From a virus, in the IMG/VR virus record IMGVR_UViG_3300033182_000098, positions 1-36,137 of that record: 36,137 nt of DNA, one strand, 5' to 3'. The position numbers were made by a program, and so were the translations under genes. Positions within the stretch are counted from its first letter, which is position 1; every line of letters begins with the position of its first letter. The notes under the pieces were generated by a model. That model had not been told where the DNA came from, ran no database searches, and saw nothing but the letters and a program-made list of their open reading frames with translations. Below are positions 1 through 7,795 of the stretch, piece by piece.

Positions 1-141
1 GCATCTTCTTTCTCTTCAGGTGTCATAGTATCATCCGTATCTATAACCTGCTTTAAAACGCCTAATACGCCCTTATCAGGCAATATACCTCCTAGATTGC
101 CTAGAAGCTTACCTACCTTAGTATCTTTAAATGGTTTTTTA
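1..141. repeat. Terminal direct repeat, left copy
   Basis: These 141 bases are identical to 35997-36137. A contig whose ends overlap exactly indicates a circular assembly, so the unit genome is about 35,996 bp. The length equals a k-mer size commonly used by assemblers, so it is probably an assembly overlap and not a biological terminal repeat. The repeat lies inside a coding sequence (holin candidate), which also argues against a true packaging end here. Confidence 0.95.
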
Positions 142-146
142 CTCAT
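1..146 (-). CDS. Holin candidate, N-terminal part (gene crosses contig ends)
   Basis: The ATG at 144-146 begins MSKKPFKDTKVGKLLGNLGG and runs off the left end of the window. After closing the circle it continues at 35711-36137 to give 143 residues. The start overlaps the stop of the upstream thioredoxin-like gene in an ATGA arrangement, typical of a translationally coupled lysis operon. See the entry at 35711 for the membrane segments and the functional call. Confidence 0.85.
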   Translation of the reverse strand, partial: MSKKPFKDTKVGKLLGNLGGILPDKGVLGVLKQVIDTDDTMTPEEKED

Positions 147-457
147 CGTATTGAATCTATATATTCTTGTATCTCTTCTTTTCTGACTCTCAACTTAAAG
201 GACAGGTCTGCTTTCCAGTAGTGGACTAGCTGACCGTCTTTAAATACTAGCACAGTAGGTACAGCTTTAATCTGCTTTCTTAACGCTTCAGGTTGTTCTT
301 CTAGGTAACCAAAAGAAACCCTTGCGCCTCTGATACCATTAAGGTCAATACTATTTCTTTCGTTCCATTCTGCGTTAACCTGTACTATAGAAATCTCTTG
401 CGAGTAGACGCTAGCTGTAAATAATGCCCATAATAACAATAACCAAGCACGAATCAT
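143..457 (-). CDS. Exported thioredoxin-like protein lacking CxxC
   Basis: 104 residues. The first 20 residues (basic start, then a run of Leu/Trp/Ala and an SVYSQ cleavage-like end) look like a signal peptide, so the mature protein should be periplasmic. The rest resembles a thioredoxin fold: AEWN where the active-site strand should be, then KAVPTVLVFKDGQ with the conserved cis-proline motif near residue 67. The usual CxxC is replaced by NERN/NSID, so redox activity is not expected. It overlaps both neighbours (ATGA at each end) within the lysis cassette. Such proteins do occur near phage lysis genes, but the role is unknown. The fold call is by motif only. Confidence 0.7.
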   Translation of the reverse strand: MIRAWLLLLWALFTASVYSQEISIVQVNAEWNERNSIDLNGIRGARVSFGYLEEQPEALRKQIKAVPTVLVFKDGQLVHYWKADLSFKLRVRKEEIQEYIDSIR

Positions 458-738
458 TTTTGAGTAGTTAGATTAAACAACCTTTCTTCAATCTTATCTA
501 GTTTCTTACCGTTTTCGTCTACCTTCTCTTGGGTGTTCATAATAGTTTCCCTGATAAGTTCGTCTTTCAGGTCATACTCTGTTCTGCTGATTTCAGGTTT
601 AGGTAGCTGTTTAGCTTCTTGAATATCTTTCTGCAAGGCAAACCACATACCTGCAAGTGATAATGCACCTGCAATAATCAACCCTACCGTCTTAAGGTCA
701 AGGGTAACTTGCGTATTTTCATTTATTTCTTGCGCCAT
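454..738 (-). CDS. Single-pass membrane protein with coiled coil, lysis cassette
   Basis: 94 residues. A hydrophobic stretch at about 18-38 (VGLIIAGALSLAGMWFAL) is followed by a charged heptad-rich tail to the C-terminus (EKVDENGKKLDKIEERLFNL). This one-membrane-segment-plus-coiled-coil layout is seen in phage holin/antiholin-like and spanin-like proteins, but no family can be assigned. It overlaps the gene upstream by 16 bases and the thioredoxin-like gene downstream by 4, so the cassette is translated together. Confidence 0.7.
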   Translation of the reverse strand: MAQEINENTQVTLDLKTVGLIIAGALSLAGMWFALQKDIQEAKQLPKPEISRTEYDLKDELIRETIMNTQEKVDENGKKLDKIEERLFNLTTQK

Positions 739-905
739 TGGTTGAGTTCTTTTTTAACGTAATAAAAACATTCCTTGCCTAGTAGACCGAAAAAGCCACC
801 GACAAGACCCAAAAATGCAGCCTGAATAAATCCCATAACAGTTATAGTAGATACAGTAGTGAAAAGCCACCCTGCAAAAAACGAAAGTTTAGCGTCTAGT
901 TCCAT
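723..905 (-). CDS. Small hydrophobic protein, holin-like
   Basis: 60 residues, mostly hydrophobic: about residues 7-24 and 25-45 form one or two membrane segments with a glycine-rich middle (GLVGGFFGLLG), ending in a basic tail (KKELNQWRKK). Size, topology and first place in the lysis cassette fit a small phage holin or holin accessory protein. No signature residues allow a firmer call. It is the first gene after the terminator at 1135-1161, so a promoter is expected in 906-1134. Confidence 0.65.
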   Translation of the reverse strand: MELDAKLSFFAGWLFTTVSTITVMGFIQAAFLGLVGGFFGLLGKECFYYVKKELNQWRKK

Positions 906-1134
906 AGTAGGTTCATATATATAGATAACTAGAAACTATGAATCTGTTGTATATTAAAGTTTGGTGATTATGTTCACCGATTATCTAGATATTTGGTGAA
1001 TATATTTCTCGCATTTTGACTATCATTCTTTGGTGTCAAAAGATATATCAATTACCCTCGTTCAGTTTTGACAAGTAAATGCTACACTTATATGCAGATA
1101 CAAGCTGTTGTGTATAGAAAAATCAATTTGCTTT
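906..1134 (-). promoter_or_regulatory. Intergenic region ahead of the lysis cassette
   Basis: There is no credible gene in these 229 AT-rich bases. They contain inverted repeats: GGTGA/TCACC around 963-978, and TTTTGAC/GTCAAAA around 1015-1041. Read on the minus strand there is a TATCTTTTG sequence resembling the Bacteroidetes -7 element TAnnTTTG, with a TTG some 25 bases upstream. This would serve the 905-to-35328 lysis operon. Promoter assignment is tentative because spacing is off the consensus. Confidence 0.4.
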
Positions 1135-1161
1135 ACAAAAAAGAGGGGCTTAATGCCCCTC
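1135..1161 (-). terminator. Rho-independent terminator
   Basis: Seven-base stem GAGGGGC/GCCCCTC (1143-1149 and 1155-1161) with loop TTAAT. On the minus strand it is followed by six or more T. It sits 4 bases after the stop of the 81-residue gene and separates the fibre operon from the lysis cassette. Confidence 0.85.
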
Positions 1162-1164
1162 CTG

Positions 1165-1410
1165 TTACTCTGCTTCTTCAACCTCTTCAGGTATCACCTC
1201 GTAGGTTCCATCCTGAAGGTTGACGTTAATCTTGCCATACTCATCCTCCAGTTGGACTTTGAGTTTGTCCTGTTCTTCTTGGATGTTAGCAAATGCGTGA
1301 AGCAATGCGTGCTTCTGTGTTTCTAGAAGACCAATGTCGTGCTTGATAGCATTCTTCTTGCCTTCTTGTTCTTGTAGCTGTTTAAGCTGTTCTTCTGTGA
1401 TTTTAGACAT
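1165..1410 (-). CDS. Small coiled-coil protein after tail fibre genes
   Basis: 81 residues. Most of the protein is one heptad-like helix (EEQLKQLQEQEGKKNAIKHD, then further Leu/Ile/Glu/Lys repeats to about residue 58), ending in an acidic tail (EEVEEAE). Similar short coiled-coil proteins occur behind fibre genes in marine phages. The function is unknown; fibre assembly or chaperoning is a guess from position. It is the last gene before a strong terminator. Confidence 0.75.
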   Translation of the reverse strand: MSKITEEQLKQLQEQEGKKNAIKHDIGLLETQKHALLHAFANIQEEQDKLKVQLEDEYGKINVNLQDGTYEVIPEEVEEAE

Positions 1411-1442
1411 AATAAACTAGTTTGCTAGCTAATATACGAAAA

Positions 1443-1802
1443 TTATTCCGCACTTGCTTCGCTTGCCACTTCGTCAGGTGGTATCTGTCTATTGCGTACC
1501 GTAGGTGCTACAATTTCAGAAATTTGATTGTCAAGGTTCGCCTGCATCTGTTCTATTTCAAATGTAGGTTCAATCCAAGCAATAACCTGCGATTGTGTTA
1601 AGTCATCAAAAGAAACGAAGCTAGCAGGGTCAGGGTCACTTACTGAAGCTACTCCAATAATGTGTGCTGAATTGCCATCTTCATCTTCTCCAATGTAAGA
1701 CCAATGCACATTGTAAACTACATCTGCAAGGTCAGTTTCCTCAATAGTCTTATTAGTATAAGTATCTACCGAGTTGATTCTAAAACGATAAGTGTTTGCC
1801 AT
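1443..1802 (-). CDS. Tail-associated protein of unknown function
   Basis: 119 residues. The N-terminal half reads as beta strands (YRFRINSVDTYTN, then ADVVYNVHWSYIGEDEDGN). The second half carries the pattern F-DLTQSQVIAWIEPTFEIEQM followed by a helix ending APTVRNRQIPP. This layout resembles small proteins found next to fibre genes in many marine phages, where they are annotated as hypothetical. No catalytic motif is seen. It probably belongs to the fibre or adhesin module. Confidence 0.7.
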   Translation of the reverse strand: MANTYRFRINSVDTYTNKTIEETDLADVVYNVHWSYIGEDEDGNSAHIIGVASVSDPDPASFVSFDDLTQSQVIAWIEPTFEIEQMQANLDNQISEIVAPTVRNRQIPPDEVASEASAE

Positions 1803-1826
1803 TTTTATATTGATTTAAATTATTTA

Positions 1827-2573
1827 CTATTGACTACCGCCACCTGGTGCTGGACCTGGTCCACCGCTACCTCCTGAACCACCGCCTGAACCTGCTGCTT
1901 GCGAAACAACGTAATCGTGTAATAAGTTGGCGGTTGAATAACAACTACCACTAATATACACATCAAAGTTAAGGCTTCTTGCCGAACCAGTATTGGTTGC
2001 TACATTTAAATATCTTGTTGTTGTACCTACGGTTGCGGTAAACGAAATTGTTTGACTACCGCTACCACCAGTTGTATCTGAACTAGTGCTTAATCCTGCC
2101 CAAGTTTGGTCTATTTCCATATAAATTGTAGCACCACTTCCAGGTGGTGTATAAGCTAAAACAAAATCAAATCTAAACGATTGACCTGCATTACTAGCCG
2201 ATAGCGTTGCCGTTGCAGGCGCACAAGCCGTATTGAAGTTTATCTTCATACACCCAAGTTCCCTATTGTGCTGATAGCCTCTAAATTCAGAAAGTGCATA
2301 AGGTGTGTCGTCATAATCTGAATTATCAGGTTGGTCGTAGTCAGGGTTATAAGGTCGTTCTACATAGAAAGGGTCTTGAAACCAACTGTTGTTTTTAGGT
2401 GGACAATACGATACACCTGAACCACCTGCATTACCGCCAATCATAATATCTTTCATTGATATTGGCGAAGTAGGTGTTGAACCGCTAGTATAACCATCTA
2501 TTCCGATTGTGTTATTCCATCGTTCTTTTGCTACACCTAGCATTGATATTTGTCCGCTACTTGGTACTGCCAT
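1827..2573 (-). CDS. Fibre/adhesin-like structural protein
   Basis: 248 residues. It starts MAVPSSGQISMLGVAKE and has SPISMKDI and YALSEFRGYQHN, a start-and-linker pattern I associate with phage tail fibre accessory proteins of flavobacterial phages. The C-terminal half is Ser/Thr/Gly-rich beta structure, with Cys pairs that could form a small beta-sandwich. It ends in a Gly/Ser/Pro-rich tail (GSGGGSGGSGGPGPAPGGGS). The start overlaps the end of the large fibre gene by 17 bases. Likely host-recognition module; the exact role is inferred. Confidence 0.65.
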   Translation of the reverse strand: MAVPSSGQISMLGVAKERWNNTIGIDGYTSGSTPTSPISMKDIMIGGNAGGSGVSYCPPKNNSWFQDPFYVERPYNPDYDQPDNSDYDDTPYALSEFRGYQHNRELGCMKINFNTACAPATATLSASNAGQSFRFDFVLAYTPPGSGATIYMEIDQTWAGLSTSSDTTGGSGSQTISFTATVGTTTRYLNVATNTGSARSLNFDVYISGSCYSTANLLHDYVVSQAAGSGGGSGGSGGPGPAPGGGSQ

Positions 2574-5500
2574 CTAATCTAGCTTTTAGTTCGTCAATCT
2601 GTTTTTGTTGTTCTTTGATAGCTTCAATAAGCAAAGGTACAATACGGTCATATTTAACTGTTTTAAAGTCGTGGTCTGTACCAGTCTTTTCAGTATAAGC
2701 CGTATTCATTGGCGCAGTCATAACTGCTTCAGGAAGCACCTTTTCAATTTCTTGTGCTAGTACACCTGCTTCGTGCATTGTGTTTGGGTGAAAGCCGTAT
2801 TCGCTTTCAATATCATCTACCCAATCGTAAGTTACACCGCTAATTTGCTTAACCTTATCAACCGCATTGTCAATAGGCTTGACATTTGTTTTAAGACGTT
2901 GGTCTGAAGCATAGGCAATAACATCACCAGTAACTCGCAGCGTTCCAGTAGTAGCACCTAATTCCATTTTAGCGGTTGCCGTAGCACCACCACCACCTGA
3001 ACCTCCAGTTTCCCATAACCATCCATAAGTAGATACCCCTTCCATTCTTGAACGCAATGCCCAAGATGAAACTGAAGATATACCACTAGGCGCAGTTAAG
3101 TTACCATTTGCACCACAACCAGTTGCAGTTGCAGGTGCCATATATACTTGCCAGTTGTGATAAGTAGTGTTATAGAAAGATATGCCTGATTTGTTGTTTA
3201 AATCCCTACGAAGGTTTATACCTGCCCTAATATCAGCACCATTTTGTAAAGTATGGTAATAAGCACCAGTATATTCTCCTATGTAGTTATAATTAGCAGC
3301 ATCAATCATTGTTGCGTTATTCTTAACCCAAAAATGTAGATTACCCCTTGCCCAAGAACCTGAAGTACCTGATACTTTTTTAGCTGCAATACCTGCCCAA
3401 GAAACAGTATTACCTGCACCTGAAGCTTCACGACCACCTAGTGCTATTTTAGCCCAAGTGTTATTTGCGCCATTGATATTGTGTACTAATAACCCAACGT
3501 CAGCTTCATCAACACCACCAGTAGAACCATCGTTTGTTCCTGCTATAATTTTAGGTCTGTGATAGTACGCTGAATCTGCATTGGAATAAGAATCATAAAA
3601 CTGTACACCATCGCCTGAAGTTGTAGCGTTTCCGTAACGACCAAAAGCACCCATACTTGTACCATCGCCTCTAATACTATAATAACTAGAACCGTTACTA
3701 TCTGCAATAACATTTAAAGCAATTTGACCAAATACATTTGAACTTGGCGCAATAGTAACCCAACCTATACCAGTACGGTTAGTGTTTACTAAAACTTCGG
3801 CAGTAGTTCTAACCCTACCTCCAACGTGAAGTGCTTGTTGTGGGCTTGTTTCATTAATACCAACCCCACCTGAATTTAGTGTCATCTGAATTGTAGCACC
3901 ATTACCATCACCTGCTAATCTTAAATCACCAGTAGAGTTAATGTACCCATCGCCTATAAATAACATTTGGTTAGGGTCAAACCCTAGCGTAGAACCAATC
4001 TTTAAATAAGCATTGGCAATAGCACTAGAAGTTCCTATTGTTCCGCCTCCACCTCCAATGGTAACATCTCCTCCTGAAACGTGAAGAAGGTCTGAAGGGT
4101 TTGACGTGCCGATTCCTACCGACCTTTCAAATATTGTTCTGTCAGTATCAATATAAAAGTTGCGTTGCCAAGAACCGCCACTTGAATTAACCCAAAAGGC
4201 AAGTCCGTTGGTGGTATTCATAGCATCAATAGCACCAATAGCATTGTTACCGCTAGTCCACCAAACCGAAGGGTTACCACCGTTACCATCAAAATTAACT
4301 ACTCGTTTAGTTCCAGTACCTGAAGCCGTAGCAAGGGTGTGGGTAAATGTAGTACCGCTTGGCGTTGAATCGTAAGTACCATCAGGCGAAGCGTAAAGGC
4401 TACCATTGATATTGGTGTTACCTACATTGGAAACAGAAAATAATCTATCACCATCAACTGCACCTTGCCAAATAGTAAAGTCGTCAAAATTATTTTCAGT
4501 ATCACCTGCGCCACCATCTGAATTAACTACAAAGTGGTGTCCACCTTTAGTATTGTATTCTAGCCAGTACCTTTGTGCTGAAGTGGTATATCCTTGACTT
4601 GGATAGTTTTGCGAACGAATAAAGTTTTCTGTGTTGCCTTGTGCGCCACTACGACTAAAGTAAACCGTATTGTTGGTGTATAGGTTGTCTAGTGTTAGGT
4701 TGTTTTCAATGAAAGCATTACCGCTACCGTTTACTCTAAACACTTCACCACTACCACCGTAACCTGAACCATTGTATAGGTTTTTGACAACGAAAGCACC
4801 ACCATCAGGTGAAGCATAAGTAATACCAAACTTACCTACCGTTCCGCCACCATCGTTTACTTCTATTGCAGCTAGTCCATTGGCGTTTTGCGACCAAGAA
4901 CCATTGTATCCAATATTGATAAAGTCATAATCACCACCACTTGCGGTATTGGTTTTATCAAAAATTAGTTGGTCTGAAACACGAACATTTGAACCTGCAA
5001 TAAAGTCTGCGTAAGAAGTAATATTACCACCACTACTAATTCTTAATGAATCAATATAAGCTGCATCTCGTCTAGTCTGAAATAAAATATCACCCCTTTC
5101 GCCACCACTTGTAACACCAGTCATTTGCGACATCATTCTAGCGTATAGAATATCTTGTGGTGTTGCAGCCGTATTACGACCATAAAACGCAAAAGAACCT
5201 ATATAATCATTGGCGGTATTTCTGTCTGAAGTAACAGACATAGAAGTAAAAGCAGAAGTTCTAACATCAATTTCTTCGTTGGGGTTAGTTGTGCCAACAC
5301 CAAGCACCCCATTAGTGATATAGGTTGTTCGGTATAATTGAATGTTTGAACTGTTAAAGTTAGCCGTAGGGTTTTGGTTGTGCGAAGTTCCGTTACCAAT
5401 TTGTACTGCGCCACCTGCATTGGTTACATAGAATGTTCCTCTATTACCTATGATACCATAACCACTTAATCTGGCTTCATTTGATGCTGGAGTAACATTA

Positions 5501-7188
5501 GCTGTATCTACAGCATCTACACTAACAGCATTATCAAACTTACCAAGACCTGCAACATCTAGTAAATAGCCAGTAGTAGGCGCATCAGTTCCAATACCTA
5601 CCAGTCCTGAACTATTTATTACAAGCCTGCGATAACCTAAAGCGTAACCGCCTGCGAATAGTTCTAATTGATTTGAAGCTTTGATTCTTAAAGCATCTTG
5701 TCCAGTATCGTAGATATAAGAAGAATTTGCCCATTCGCTAGAAGTATATCCTGAACCAATAGAACCTAAAACAAGTTTATCGTCTGCATCGTTCCAAATT
5801 TGCATTTCAGCATATCCATCAGTTGCGGTGCTTTTGTTTTTAAACTTAACCATAGCTGAACCTGCTTGCGAAGATTCAACGTCTAGCGTTACCGAAGGCG
5901 CAGAAGATTTACCTATTGCTATACTATTCGTAGTAGTAGCACCGTTATCAGTTACATCTTGAAGGTCTGAACTTGTACCTGTAGAAGGTAGGTTAGTAAG
6001 TTGGCTACCATCACCAATAAAGTTATCAGCAGTAACATCACCATTAACATCTAAATCACCATCCTTGATATATACGTTATTCTGAACAGAACCTGGACCA
6101 TCACCTCCTAAAGATATAGCACCACCAGCATCAGTTCTAATCTGCATAGAATTATTATACTGGTCTACAGTGCCTGTATAAGTAGTACCGCTTGCCTCCA
6201 TTTGTGCCTTAAAGGTTCTTGCCAAAGCAGTACCATCAACTTCAAGATGATAAGTAGAAGCAGCAGTAGTCTTTCCTACAGCAAGCTTCTCATATACGTT
6301 CATATTACCATCAGAGGCAATAACTACCTTTTCTGTAGCATTAGGTTCAAAGGTGATAGCTACATTGTTAGTAGTCTTAATAACACCTGTACCACCTGTT
6401 CCTGCTGTTAAGTCAAGCCTAGCATCACCAACAGAGTTAGCTTGTATAGTAACTACTCCTGAACCAGTACCTGAAGGTTGTACCGTTATATTTCCTGTAC
6501 TAATACCATAGTTAGTAGTATTGCCATTAGCAGTAACCTGTTGAAGAGTTAGTCCTGCACCTGAATCAGCAGGCGTAAAAGTAAATACACCTGTAGTATC
6601 ATCATAACTTAACGCACCTCCACCACTAGCCGTTCCTGTAGTAACACTTAAATCTCCTAACGTAATAACCTCATCACCTCCTGTAGTAATAGTTCCTGCA
6701 ACAGCTAGATTATTAGTTAAATCCCAAGTGTCATCTGTATCGTCAAATATAAAAGAGGCAGTTGTTACACCATTACCTCTATATATTTCAATACCTGAAG
6801 TTGTAGCAGTAGCTGTATCATTAGGAGTATCAGGTGTTCTATTAAGTTCAATAATATTATCTTCTACTCGTACAGTTTCTGTATTTAAGTAAACAGTAGT
6901 TCCATTGACTGTAAGGTTTCCTGATATTACAATATTACCAGTAACAGTCTGCGTGCCTGTATCAGATAAAGAAAGATAATCTGTATCATCAATACCGATA
7001 GTAATAGTAGTTCCAACCGTATTTACAGTAATGTTTCCTGAATCGGTAATAGTTATATTACCTGAAGCACTATTGACAGTTCCTACACCTGCTACACCAC
7101 TTGTTACGTCTGATTGAAGCTGTAGTATAGCCTCTCTAACTGGGTCAAACTTATTATTGTTTGGTATTCTTGAAACGTCTACCGCCAT
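2557..7188 (-). CDS. Large tail fibre with C-terminal S74 intramolecular chaperone
   Basis: 1543 residues, the largest gene. The N-terminal part (about 1-430) is rich in short beta repeats (GNITITDSGNITV, VSGNLTVNGTT) typical of trimeric fibres. The middle has repeated segments of the type VGIGT(D/T)(A/N)P. The last 120 residues form a peptidase S74/endosialidase chaperone domain: ASDQRLKTNVKPI at the self-cleavage site, then HEAGVLAQEIEKVLPEAV, KTVKYDRIVPLLIEAIKEQ and a terminal coiled coil. In this family the domain folds the trimer and then cuts itself off at the serine of SDxRLK. Probable receptor-binding fibre. Confidence 0.93.
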   Translation of the reverse strand: MAVDVSRIPNNNKFDPVREAILQLQSDVTSGVAGVGTVNSASGNITITDSGNITVNTVGTTITIGIDDTDYLSLSDTGTQTVTGNIVISGNLTVNGTTVYLNTETVRVEDNIIELNRTPDTPNDTATATTSGIEIYRGNGVTTASFIFDDTDDTWDLTNNLAVAGTITTGGDEVITLGDLSVTTGTASGGGALSYDDTTGVFTFTPADSGAGLTLQQVTANGNTTNYGISTGNITVQPSGTGSGVVTIQANSVGDARLDLTAGTGGTGVIKTTNNVAITFEPNATEKVVIASDGNMNVYEKLAVGKTTAASTYHLEVDGTALARTFKAQMEASGTTYTGTVDQYNNSMQIRTDAGGAISLGGDGPGSVQNNVYIKDGDLDVNGDVTADNFIGDGSQLTNLPSTGTSSDLQDVTDNGATTTNSIAIGKSSAPSVTLDVESSQAGSAMVKFKNKSTATDGYAEMQIWNDADDKLVLGSIGSGYTSSEWANSSYIYDTGQDALRIKASNQLELFAGGYALGYRRLVINSSGLVGIGTDAPTTGYLLDVAGLGKFDNAVSVDAVDTANVTPASNEARLSGYGIIGNRGTFYVTNAGGAVQIGNGTSHNQNPTANFNSSNIQLYRTTYITNGVLGVGTTNPNEEIDVRTSAFTSMSVTSDRNTANDYIGSFAFYGRNTAATPQDILYARMMSQMTGVTSGGERGDILFQTRRDAAYIDSLRISSGGNITSYADFIAGSNVRVSDQLIFDKTNTASGGDYDFINIGYNGSWSQNANGLAAIEVNDGGGTVGKFGITYASPDGGAFVVKNLYNGSGYGGSGEVFRVNGSGNAFIENNLTLDNLYTNNTVYFSRSGAQGNTENFIRSQNYPSQGYTTSAQRYWLEYNTKGGHHFVVNSDGGAGDTENNFDDFTIWQGAVDGDRLFSVSNVGNTNINGSLYASPDGTYDSTPSGTTFTHTLATASGTGTKRVVNFDGNGGNPSVWWTSGNNAIGAIDAMNTTNGLAFWVNSSGGSWQRNFYIDTDRTIFERSVGIGTSNPSDLLHVSGGDVTIGGGGGTIGTSSAIANAYLKIGSTLGFDPNQMLFIGDGYINSTGDLRLAGDGNGATIQMTLNSGGVGINETSPQQALHVGGRVRTTAEVLVNTNRTGIGWVTIAPSSNVFGQIALNVIADSNGSSYYSIRGDGTSMGAFGRYGNATTSGDGVQFYDSYSNADSAYYHRPKIIAGTNDGSTGGVDEADVGLLVHNINGANNTWAKIALGGREASGAGNTVSWAGIAAKKVSGTSGSWARGNLHFWVKNNATMIDAANYNYIGEYTGAYYHTLQNGADIRAGINLRRDLNNKSGISFYNTTYHNWQVYMAPATATGCGANGNLTAPSGISSVSSWALRSRMEGVSTYGWLWETGGSGGGGATATAKMELGATTGTLRVTGDVIAYASDQRLKTNVKPIDNAVDKVKQISGVTYDWVDDIESEYGFHPNTMHEAGVLAQEIEKVLPEAVMTAPMNTAYTEKTGTDHDFKTVKYDRIVPLLIEAIKEQQKQIDELKARLDGSTK

Positions 7189-7282
7189 CTGTATTTGAAT
7201 TTTTTGTACGCTCTTTTTCTAGGAAAGCCATTAGCTTCCTAACATTCTCTTCTTTTGGTCTGTACTTGCCTCTCTTATCCAA
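7154..7282 (-). CDS. Small basic protein between adaptor and fibre genes
   Basis: 42 residues with a TTG start at 7280-7282: MDKRGKYRPKEENVRKLMAF and on to GGRRFKNTKQ. It overlaps the end of the adaptor gene by 8 bases and the start of the fibre gene by 35, which fills an otherwise empty 86-base gap. Strongly basic and mostly helical. A shorter product from an internal ATG (residue 18) is possible. Not recognised; support is the open frame, charge pattern and fit in the gene chain. Confidence 0.4.
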   Translation of the reverse strand: MDKRGKYRPKEENVRKLMAFLEKERTKNSNTDGGRRFKNTKQ

Positions 7283-7793
7283 GATAGATGCCACCAAAGT
7301 TTACATCCCTATCAGGGTTCATATCTTCGTTAGCTGTGCTAGTATATTCAGGATATAGTGTGCTGTTGTGGTCCATATAATCCATAAACCTACGAGTATA
7401 AAACTCTGCAGTTTCCAATGCTCTAGCAGCTAACATATTCAGCTCATCCATTGATACGTTATCGCTGTTCTCTGAACGATGCTTATAGATGCCTCCATTG
7501 CCTATTGAGAAGGCTGCAAATGGCATATAATCAGCCTGCGTGTACCATATTAGCATTGGCTTGATATAAGTGTCTAGAAGCGTCTTATAATCGCTATTTC
7601 CTGCATCATCTAGTTCGCCATCAATAATCAGTTGCTGTAGCTTCTTATATAGCTTACCACCTAGATAGTTTTGAATGTGTGTATCTTGAGCGACCTCAAC
7701 AAACTGCACAATCTTATCAGGGTCTACATTACCGCTAATGATAGACTTCTTCTTAATGTCTGCTATGCTTACAAATAGTGCCTTGTTTGCCAT
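7275..7793 (-). CDS. Head-tail adaptor (gp6-like) protein
   Basis: 172 residues, largely alpha helical. Segments such as DKIVQFVEVAQDTHIQNYLGGKLYKKL and LLDTYIKPMLIWYTQADYMPFAAFSIGNGGIYKH match a head-tail connector family common in Bacteroidetes phages (DUF6712-type, by recollection). It would form a ring below the portal. Position directly after the portal gene (2 bases apart) agrees. A stop overlap with a small downstream gene is present. Confidence 0.7.
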   Translation of the reverse strand: MANKALFVSIADIKKKSIISGNVDPDKIVQFVEVAQDTHIQNYLGGKLYKKLQQLIIDGELDDAGNSDYKTLLDTYIKPMLIWYTQADYMPFAAFSIGNGGIYKHRSENSDNVSMDELNMLAARALETAEFYTRRFMDYMDHNSTLYPEYTSTANEDMNPDRDVNFGGIYLG

Positions 7794-7795
7794 AA

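Noticed and set aside
1-141. True terminally redundant or cos-type phage ends
   Set aside because: The repeat lies inside a coding sequence and its length matches an assembler k-mer, so circular assembly overlap is more likely.
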